Source of the DNA: Lactiplantibacillus dongliensis
GTDB taxonomy: Bacteria > Bacillota > Bacilli > Lactobacillales > Lactobacillaceae
Assembly: GCF_005405105.1 (NCBI RefSeq)
Contig: NZ_BJDK01000035.1
Coordinates: 1 to 36,646 of the forward strand
Direction of reading: 5' to 3'
Length of the DNA stretch: 36,646 nucleotides
The first letter of the stretch is position 1. Each line of letters begins with the position of its first letter. Both the position numbers and the translations under genes were made by a program. The notes below the pieces were generated by a model. That model worked only from the letters and a program-made list of their open reading frames with translations. It searched no databases and had not been told where the DNA came from. Below, one piece after another: positions 30,681 to 36,646 of the stretch.

Positions 30681-30688
30681 AACAGGTT

Positions 30689-30704
30689 TTGTAAGCGGTT
30701 GCAA
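30689..30704. promoter_or_regulatory. cre-like site over the -35 of the ncRNA
   Basis: TTGTAAGCGGTTGCAA matches the relaxed CcpA consensus WTGNAANCGNWNNCAW at every position. Its right end is the TTGCAA -35 of the minus-strand promoter, so CcpA should repress. Confidence 0.7.
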
Positions 30705-30860
30705 TAGAAAGACCCTACTTTTTTTAATTGACTTAACATTTTTTTGAAAAGGCTGATGTATCAGTGCTTTTGACGGGTTAAAGTCCTTGAGAAGGTGGGA
30801 GAGTTGGGAATAAAAGTCAGTATCTCGCAACTAGTAGTAGATTTCAAATTAAGATCTATT

Positions 30861-31020
30861 GAGCGCAGGGCGGGCTGGATGATGTTTAGTGGTGTCGTTT
30901 GACTTAGACCGGGTGGTTGTTCCGACCTTAGTCAAAGCCCGGCTTTTGAGACCGGTCCATGGCTCAAAAACGCGGCTACCACGTTTCAGCATCAATCCAG
31001 CCCAACCGCAGCGGCAAATC
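30861..31020 (+). repeat. Cloverleaf repeat, full copy (GGCTGGATGATG subtype)
   Basis: Outer stem GGGCTGGATGATGTT / AGCATCAATCCAGCCC; P2 TTTGACTTAG / CTTAGTCAAA extended by a CCGG/CCG part; P3 TTTTGAG / CTCAAAA around ACCGGTCCATGG; P4 AACGCGG-CTA-CCACGTT. It is closest to 15926-16087 and lies between the ncRNA promoter and the pflA terminator. Confidence 0.9.
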
Positions 31021-31052
31021 ATACCAATCCTAACTCTTCTTATATAAAGAAC

Positions 31053-31084
31053 AAAAAAGAAGCCGAGAATTTAATCTCGACTCC
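31053..31084 (-). terminator. Terminator of pflBA
   Basis: GAAGCCGAGA (31059-31068) pairs with TCTCGACTCC with G-U/one mismatch; the minus-strand T-run is the complement of A6 at 31053-31058. Confidence 0.8.
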
Positions 31085-31135
31085 TTTAATAACGCGAATA
31101 TTCTGACAAAACTCACTAACGAATAACGTTGGTTA

Positions 31136-31954
31136 TCACAGTTTTGGCAATGGCATCCACTTCTTGTAGCCAGTGTAGTCCGCGGTATGCAACAACTTTT
31201 CAGCATTAGCAACCCGTTCAGGAGTTGGAGAATCAATACCTTCCAAGCGATATTTGATCTTCATTTCATGATACTTTTTAACTCCTAAAGTGTGGTATGG
31301 CAATACTTCGACCTTTTGAACGACATGATTTGGAATCTTAGCGATGTAGTCGCCAAGTTCAGTCAAATACTTGTCGTAATCGGTGCGTTGCGGTACGAGT
31401 ACGTGACGAATCCACATATCGTCGTGGTGTTGGGCCATGTACTGAATCATGTCCAAAATATTTTCGTTGCCGTATTGGGTCAACTTCTTATGTTCAGCAG
31501 AGTTGATGTGCTTGATGTCGACCAACGAGATATCGGTGACTTCCATCAAACGTTCAAACTTGCCGAAGAAAGGTTGTTCGCGGGTGAATGGTTGACCGGA
31601 CGTATCCAGACAAGTACTAATATTCATCGCTTTAGCCTTTTCGAAGAGTTCCAAAATAAAGTCAATTTGCACCAGTGATTCACCGCCACTAACGGTGATA
31701 CCACCTGTTTTACCCCAGAACTTACGGTATTTGGCCGCGTCCGCTAAAATTTCATCGGTGGTCATTTCATCACCAACGTTTAGTTTCCAAGTGTCAGGGT
31801 TGTGACAGTACTGGCATCGCATATGACATCCTTGTAAGAACGCCACATACCGAATCCCCGGTCCATCCACTGATCCAAAAGTTTCAATAGAGTGGACATA
31901 GCCCTTGACTGGTTCATTAGTGGTTTGATCCGCTGTAACTGTTTTATTCTCCAT
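31136..31954 (-). CDS. pflA: Pyruvate formate-lyase activating enzyme
   Basis: The 272-aa radical-SAM enzyme installs the glycyl radical on PflB using S-adenosylmethionine and a [4Fe-4S] cluster. The cluster cysteines are Cys43, Cys47 and Cys50 (GCHMRCQYCHNPDTW). TGGITVSGGESLVQ and VDIKHINSAEHK are family SAM-binding and core strands. ATG 31954 follows AAGAGGG. It lies 30 bp downstream of pflB and is co-transcribed with it, so activator and target are made together under low-oxygen, low-glucose conditions. Confidence 0.97.
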   Translation of the reverse strand: MENKTVTADQTTNEPVKGYVHSIETFGSVDGPGIRYVAFLQGCHMRCQYCHNPDTWKLNVGDEMTTDEILADAAKYRKFWGKTGGITVSGGESLVQIDFILELFEKAKAMNISTCLDTSGQPFTREQPFFGKFERLMEVTDISLVDIKHINSAEHKKLTQYGNENILDMIQYMAQHHDDMWIRHVLVPQRTDYDKYLTELGDYIAKIPNHVVQKVEVLPYHTLGVKKYHEMKIKYRLEGIDSPTPERVANAEKLLHTADYTGYKKWMPLPKL

Positions 31955-31984
31955 GAGCCTTGCCCTCTTACGTTAAAGAATTAA

Positions 31985-34243
31985 TTACATTGTTTCGAAG
32001 AATGTCCGTGAAATAACATCATCTTGTTGTTCCTTGGTTAAGTCGGCGAAGTAGACACAGTAGCCGGAAACCCGAACAGTCAAGGTAGGGTATTCTTCTG
32101 GGTGTTTCTGAGCGTCAATCAAAGTTGCTTTATTGAAGACGTTGATGTTCAAATGCATCCCGTCGTTGTCCATGTAACCATTTAACATGTTTACAAGGGT
32201 GTCTTTACGTGATTCCATGTCATGGCCTAAGGTGTTAGGTGTAACGCCAAAGGTATTTGAAATCCCGTCAGTTGCGTAACGATAAGGGATCTTAGCAGTT
32301 GAAAGGAGTGAAGCCAAAGCCCCGTTCTTTTCAGCGCCGTAAGCTGGGTTAGCACCTGGTGAGAATGGTTCGCCTTTTTGACGGCCATTAGGAGTAGTCC
32401 CAGTGTTCTTACCATAGACAACGTTTGAAGTGATGGTCAGAACTGAAGTTGAAAGTTTAGCCCCACGATAGAGATGATGGGTGTTCATCTTCGTATAAAG
32501 TTCTTTGACTAACCATTTAGCAATGTTATCTACACGGTCATCGTTGTTCCCGTAACGTGGGTAATCGTTGTCAGCCTTGAAGTCGACCGCGATACCTTTT
32601 TCGTCCCGGATAACTTTAACATGACCATACTTGATTGCTGAGATTGAGTCAGCGGCATGTGATAAGCCAGAGATCCCAGTAGCGAAGGTCCGGTCTAAGT
32701 TAGTATCCTTCAAAGCCATTTCGGCAGCTTCATAGTAATACTTGTCATGCATATAATGAATAGCATTCAGTGAGTTAACGTAAACGTCAGCTAACCAATC
32801 CATCATCTTGTCGAACTTCTTCATGAATTCATCGTAATCGATGTATTCTGAAGTAATTGGTTCGTAGGCTGGTCCAACTTGAGCTTCAGCAATTTCATCT
32901 TTCCCACCGTTGATGGTGTAAAGGATGGCCTTAGCTAAGTTAGCCCGAGCACCGAAGTATTGAATCCCGTCGGCAACTGGTTGTGCAGAAACACAGCAAG
33001 CAATGCCGTAGTAGTCGGTACCCCATTGTACCCGCATTAAGTCATCATTTTCGTATTGGATGGTTGAACTGTCGATTGAAACTTCCGTTGCATAACGCTG
33101 GAAGTCTTCTGGCAAGTTAGATGTCCAAAGAATAGTGATGTTTGGTTCTGGAGCAGCACCCATGTTGTCCAAAGTCTTCAAAATACGGAAAGCAGTCTTC
33201 GTAATGTGATGACGGCCGTCAAGACCAACACCACCCATTGATAAGGTTGCCCAGATTGGGTCGCCTGAGAAGAGGGCATTGTATTCTTCAGTCCGGATAA
33301 AGCGAACCATCCGTAGTTTCATCACGAATTGGTCGATGATTTCTTGGGCTTGAGATTCGTCGATAACGCCGTTGTCCAAATCACGTTGGATGAAGATATC
33401 CATTGTGGTATCAATCCGGCCAACAGACATCGCAGCACCGTTTTGGGTCTTGATAGCTGCTAAGTAGCCGAAGTACATCCATTGAACGGCTTCTTGAGCA
33501 GTTTCGGCTGGCTTGCTAATGTCGTAGCCATAGCTAGCAGCCATCTTCTTCATGTCGTCTAAGGCACGATATTGTTCTTGAACTTCTTCACGAAGTTGGA
33601 TAACTTTGTCAGTTAATTCACCATCGCCAATGTGTTCGAAGTCGTTAGCTTTTTCGGCCATTAAGCGGTCGATCCCGTAAACGGCAACCCGTGGTAAGTC
33701 AGGAATAATCCGGCCACGTGCATAAGCATCTGGTAAACCAGTAACAATCTTGTAGTGACGTGCTTTACGCATGTCTGGGGTATAAACATCAAAGACCCCT
33801 TGGTTATGTGTCTTACGATAGTCATTAAAAATTTTGTCATTTTCTTCATCAGGAGTAAAGCCGTATGACTTAAGAGCATCATCAGCCATCCGGATCCCAC
33901 CAAATGGCATGAAAGCACGTTTCAAAGGTTTGTCAGTTTGGAGACCAACAATCTTTTCAAGGTCTTTTTCAATGTAGCCAGGACCATGTGACGTAATGGT
34001 TGAAACAACTTTAGTGTCAGCATCTAAAACGCCGCCAGCTTCACGTTCTTTTTTCTTTAAGGCTAAGACTTTGTCATTCAAAGTCTTAGTTGCTGCAGTT
34101 GGTCCAACTAAGAAACTTTCATCACCGTTGTATTGTGTGAAGTTTTGTTGAATGAAATCACGAATGTTGATTTCTTCTTGCCAATGACCGCCCTTAAAGC
34201 CTTTCCAAGCTTTTGGAGTTGTAGTTTTATCAAATGTGATCAT
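31985..34243 (-). CDS. pflB: Formate C-acetyltransferase (pyruvate formate-lyase)
   Basis: The 752-aa glycyl-radical enzyme splits pyruvate plus CoA into acetyl-CoA and formate anaerobically. It shows the active-site cysteine pair in [13 protein letters not shown] and the glycyl-radical loop [10 protein letters not shown] near the C-terminus; length is standard. I chose ATG 34243 because GGAGGCG lies just upstream and overlaps an in-frame ATG five codons earlier. It heads the pflB-pflA operon. A cre site covers the -35, so glucose should repress it through CcpA. In L. plantarum this route supplies acetyl-CoA, formate for purines, and extra ATP when sugar is limiting. Confidence 0.98.
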   Translation of the reverse strand: MITFDKTTTPKAWKGFKGGHWQEEINIRDFIQQNFTQYNGDESFLVGPTAATKTLNDKVLALKKKEREAGGVLDADTKVVSTITSHGPGYIEKDLEKIVGLQTDKPLKRAFMPFGGIRMADDALKSYGFTPDEENDKIFNDYRKTHNQGVFDVYTPDMRKARHYKIVTGLPDAYARGRIIPDLPRVAVYGIDRLMAEKANDFEHIGDGELTDKVIQLREEVQEQYRALDDMKKMAASYGYDISKPAETAQEAVQWMYFGYLAAIKTQNGAAMSVGRIDTTMDIFIQRDLDNGVIDESQAQEIIDQFVMKLRMVRFIRTEEYNALFSGDPIWATLSMGGVGLDGRHHITKTAFRILKTLDNMGAAPEPNITILWTSNLPEDFQRYATEVSIDSSTIQYENDDLMRVQWGTDYYGIACCVSAQPVADGIQYFGARANLAKAILYTINGGKDEIAEAQVGPAYEPITSEYIDYDEFMKKFDKMMDWLADVYVNSLNAIHYMHDKYYYEAAEMALKDTNLDRTFATGISGLSHAADSISAIKYGHVKVIRDEKGIAVDFKADNDYPRYGNNDDRVDNIAKWLVKELYTKMNTHHLYRGAKLSTSVLTITSNVVYGKNTGTTPNGRQKGEPFSPGANPAYGAEKNGALASLLSTAKIPYRYATDGISNTFGVTPNTLGHDMESRKDTLVNMLNGYMDNDGMHLNINVFNKATLIDAQKHPEEYPTLTVRVSGYCVYFADLTKEQQDDVISRTFFETM

Positions 34244-34300
34244 TTGTTTCGCCTCCATAATTAAAATCCAATTGGATTATATAAAAACTTTTACAATTGA

Positions 34301-34338
34301 ATCATACCATATTTAAGCGATATTGTAAGCGATTCCAT
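34301..34338 (-). promoter_or_regulatory. pflB promoter with cre site
   Basis: Minus-strand -35 TTACAA (34328-34323), 16 bp, -10 TATGAT (34306-34301). TTGTAAGCGATTCCAT (34323-34338) fits WTGNAANCGNWNNCAW exactly and covers the -35. Confidence 0.8.
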
Positions 34339-34687
34339 GAAATATTTTTAAAAATAAAATCACTAATAAAAATAAAAAGCTATCGAAAACGCTTAAGTTT
34401 AGCTATATCAAGGATTTATAAGCTTAATTTAAGAACGTAAAACAACTTAAATAAATTCAGAAATTATATTGACCAAAGTGTTGATAATATGCCAATTTTA
34501 GATATCAATAATTTAATATAGAAATCGAATGGGGGATTAATAATTTGATTAACAAGTTGAATTGATTTTTAATCCAAAGCGGTTTGCCGTTGCTTTTGTG
34601 ATGAATTTCGTTATGATAAAGGGGGACAACAGTCTGCAAGCATTCAGCTTTTGCGAATGTGCAATGATGAAAGGGTGGCTCAGACTA
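34339..34687. other. AT-rich divergent spacer
   Basis: About 350 bp between pflB and the divergent serine hydrolase. The left part is very AT-rich; the right ~125 bp is open in frame with the hydrolase gene but lacks a good start. No repeat seen. Confidence 0.45.
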
Positions 34688-35674
34688 GTGATTGAGAAAC
34701 TAACACAATATATTGACAGTTGTATTCAAGCTGGCGACATTTATGGTGCTTCAGTGGGGATTATTACGCCCCAAGGGATTAATCAGTACTACCATGGTAA
34801 ACAAGGTAACGCCGAGTTTGGTATCGGTTTAGATGCGTCGATGATTTATGATTTAGCGTCTGTCACAAAAGTCGTGGCGACGACGACCCGGATCTTCCAG
34901 CTATTATCCGATCATACGATTCGCTTAGATGACTCCGTGGCCCGGTTTTTGCCTGGGTTTAAGCATACTGAAATAACGATTAAAGAACTTTTGCTTCATA
35001 ATAGTGGCTTACCAGCTGATATTGATAATTTGACGGCGATGAATCGTGAAGACTTGATTACGGCGGTTTATGATGCCGAGCTGATTAACAAACCAGGTGA
35101 AAAAGTCGTTTATTCCGACTTGGGTTACATTATTTTAGGCTGGATTATCCGTACGGTCGATGGGGCTTTGGCGCGCAGCATCCAGGATCATGTTTGTTAT
35201 CCGTTGGCGATGACTAATACTGGGTACAATTTGAATCGGCCCAAGATCCGGTTTGTGCCAACTGAGTTCGATCCACGCCGGGGACAAATCCAAGGCCAAG
35301 TTCATGATTATAAAGCGTTCCTGTTGAATGGCGAGAGTGGTCATGCTGGTCTATTCTCAACACTAACTGATTTAACCGTCTTTGTTGAAATGATGTTGAA
35401 CTTTGGTGAGTACCAGGGCAAACGGGTTTTGGATGAAAACGTCTTTGACTGGTTAGGCGAATACGATGTTGAAGGCCGGACCCTTGGCTGGGAACGTCGA
35501 GCTGGTAAACATCAGTACTTCCATACTGGTTATACTGGTCCAGCAATTGCCTTTGACTTAGATCGTCAATGCGGGTTGGTTGTGCTAACAAATCGCGTTT
35601 ATCCAACGAGTGATAATCAGATTTGGAATCGCGATCGTGCCCATGCCTTTAACTTATTCTTCGATGAAGCATAA
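34688..35674 (+). CDS. Serine hydrolase, beta-lactamase/PBP family, cytoplasmic-looking
   Basis: The product is about 328 aa with the class C/DD-peptidase-like motifs: SxxK in YDLASVTKVVATT, Y-x-D/N in VYSDLGYIILG, and H-T-G in YFHTGYTGPAIAF. No signal peptide follows the chosen start, so it looks cytoplasmic; family members include esterases and peptidases. I chose GTG 34688 because GGGTGG lies 9-10 bases upstream. The frame stays open back to a TTG at 34562, and an earlier start would add a hydrophobic stretch, so the 5' end is uncertain. Ends in a strong bidirectional terminator. Confidence 0.85.
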   Translation: MIEKLTQYIDSCIQAGDIYGASVGIITPQGINQYYHGKQGNAEFGIGLDASMIYDLASVTKVVATTTRIFQLLSDHTIRLDDSVARFLPGFKHTEITIKELLLHNSGLPADIDNLTAMNREDLITAVYDAELINKPGEKVVYSDLGYIILGWIIRTVDGALARSIQDHVCYPLAMTNTGYNLNRPKIRFVPTEFDPRRGQIQGQVHDYKAFLLNGESGHAGLFSTLTDLTVFVEMMLNFGEYQGKRVLDENVFDWLGEYDVEGRTLGWERRAGKHQYFHTGYTGPAIAFDLDRQCGLVVLTNRVYPTSDNQIWNRDRAHAFNLFFDEA

Positions 35675-35719
35675 TAAAAAACGTTTAGCTTCTTTATATA
35701 GAAGCTAAACGTTTTTTTG
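35675..35719. terminator. Convergent bidirectional terminator
   Basis: AAAAAACGTTTAGCTTC and GAAGCTAAACGTTTTTT form a perfect ~17-bp stem around TTTATATA. Confidence 0.95.
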
Positions 35720-36229
35720 CTACAACCAAGACCAGCGTAATCGCTTATGCAGCAATTGATAGACGGCAAATCCGATGATGACACCGGTCCAATTAGTCAA
35801 CACATCATCGACTTCAACCCAACGCTGCAGATTTACTAGCCAGTCTAAGATGAACTGACCGGTCTCTAAAGATAGTCCGGTGAGCAGTCCGAGCGAGATG
35901 AGTCGCCGCCAAGTACAAGTCGGCTTGTTCCAACCAATTAAAAAGCCAAGCGGCATAGTTAATAAGACGTTGAGCCAAAATTCAAGGTCAAGATGCCGGA
36001 AAGGATTAAGAATTAGTTTAACGGGTCCCCACTGAATGTATTGCAACGTGACGTTACCACCGAAGCTGTAGGCAGTCGGTGTATAGCAAAAGGCTGTAAG
36101 TACCCAGATGAATCCGAGCAAGGCAAGTTGTTTTAACTTTTTTAAAGCTGATTGAGGTTGTTGCCAAAGATAAATAGTGAGACCAATCATAAAACAAGAT
36201 AATAGTAAGAATGGTAACCAAGCGAGCAT
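35720..36229 (-). CDS. VanZ-family membrane protein
   Basis: The 169-aa protein has about four membrane segments and the VanZ pattern: NVLLTMPLGFLIGW, GLLTGLSLETGQFILDW, then WVEVDDVLTNWTGVIIGFAVY. VanZ-like proteins are linked to low-level teicoplanin resistance in one case but are of unknown function in lactobacilli. ATG 36229 follows AAGGAGT. Single gene, transcribed away from the rRNA operon. Confidence 0.93.
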   Translation of the reverse strand: MLAWLPFLLLSCFMIGLTIYLWQQPQSALKKLKQLALLGFIWVLTAFCYTPTAYSFGGNVTLQYIQWGPVKLILNPFRHLDLEFWLNVLLTMPLGFLIGWNKPTCTWRRLISLGLLTGLSLETGQFILDWLVNLQRWVEVDDVLTNWTGVIIGFAVYQLLHKRLRWSWL

Positions 36230-36330
36230 AGCAGTGGACTCCTTAGACTAGATTAGATACTATTATAAGCAATCGAGCGCTGGGATGCGACCGGTATCAG
36301 TGGCTTTATGAAAAAAGTTGTGAAAAACCG

Positions 36331-36538
36331 TTGACAGGGTTCTTTGTAATTGGTATATTAGTACACGTTGTTGCTACGGCAGGGCAAAAGCTTGAAAATA
36401 ATTAATTGAAAATAGTTGTTGACAACTTCTTCAATAATTGATAAGATAGTTTCTGTTGTCGCAACGGCAACGCATGACAAATTGAGTTGTTACTTCTTGA
36501 AAAAAGATGTTGACATGAAATACTTAAGATGTTATGAT
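36331..36538 (+). promoter_or_regulatory. Three tandem rRNA operon promoters
   Basis: TTGACA-17-TATATT (36331-36359), TTGACA-17-TAAGAT (36419-36447) and TTGACA-17-TATGAT (36510-36538). Each has a perfect -35 and exact 17-bp spacing, as expected for stable-RNA promoters. Confidence 0.9.
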
Positions 36539-36544
36539 AATTAA

Positions 36545-36646
36545 GTTGCGTTGAGGAAATCAACGAACAAACTTAGACCTTTGAAAACTGAACAAAGTTT
36601 CGACGAATCAAATGTGTAGGGTCTATCAATTCTTGAATTGGTAGCA
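36545..36646 (+). other. rRNA operon leader, truncated by the window end
   Basis: The sequence after the third promoter (ACCTTTGAAAACTGAACAAAG and following) is typical of the leader before 16S rRNA in Lactobacillales. The 16S gene itself should begin just past the window; none of it is visible. Confidence 0.75.

Noticed and set aside
30489-30830. 113-aa minus-strand ORF within and upstream of the candidate RNA
   Set aside because: It starts before the RNA promoter, has no ribosome site, resembles no family, and runs through paired RNA helices.
6147-31020. CRISPR-like array of spaced repeats
   Set aside because: Copies are far apart, in both orientations and ~155 bp long; no short regular repeat-spacer pattern and no cas genes.

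Overview
The window looks like a chromosomal segment of Lactiplantibacillus plantarum or a very close relative. I infer this from the protein repertoire (Hsp20, a MutY without iron-sulfur ligands, PflB/PflA, an NhaC-type carrier behind a T-box, DUF915, DUF3278, GW/SH3-type wall enzymes), from moderate GC, from frequent TTG/GTG starts, and from CIRCE, cre and T-box regulation typical of Lactobacillales. It is mostly housekeeping and accessory chromosome. I see no prophage, plasmid, intact IS, CRISPR or tRNA. The right edge stops inside the leader of an rRNA operon, just before 16S would start.

Layout. 1-3.5 kb: an NAD(P)-binding protein, a 47-aa protein, a TetR regulator with a membrane-anchored DUF4097-like protein (identical palindromes before both), and an Hsp20 gene under a perfect CIRCE. 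3.5-4 kb: degenerate DNA. 4-6.1 kb: an Imm-5-like protein, a small unknown, and mutY. 6.2-9.5 kb: a secreted serine hydrolase, a small unknown, and divergent 3-methyladenine glycosylase and DUF488 genes. 9.6-13.2 kb: an Spx-like protein, PgpA, a DUF915 hydrolase and a D-2-hydroxyacid dehydrogenase. 13.2-20 kb: a secreted amidase, a CPBP protease, a tyrosine T-box with an NhaC-type transporter, and a SIS protein, separated by many copies of a structured repeat. 20-24.1 kb: a guanine-type purine riboswitch and adenine deaminase, a 58-aa membrane protein, and a P1B metal ATPase behind a PerR/Fur-like box. 24.1-26.7 kb: a possible sRNA, a 244-bp self-folding element, and a BCCT carrier with an odd start. 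26.7-29.8 kb: small genes, an aldo/keto reductase, and an Xre/DUF3278 pair. 30-30.7 kb: a probable ~650-nt structured noncoding RNA. 31-34.3 kb: pflB-pflA. 34.6-36.2 kb: a beta-lactamase-fold hydrolase and VanZ. 36.3-36.6 kb: three tandem rRNA promoters.

Two observations stand out. First, the minus strand from about 30,668 to 30,018 has a promoter overlapped by a cre-like site, a strong intrinsic terminator and no convincing reading frame. Its two ends pair in nested long-range helices, the architecture of giant ornate RNAs (GOLLD/ROOL-like), and it lies next to the cre-controlled pflBA operon. Second, about nine intergenic sites carry copies or relics of a ~155-bp cloverleaf-forming repeat. 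Its helices differ between copies by compensatory changes while loop motifs stay fixed, so the fold itself appears to be maintained.

All functional statements come from reading the sequence and from family knowledge. No database search or folding program was run.
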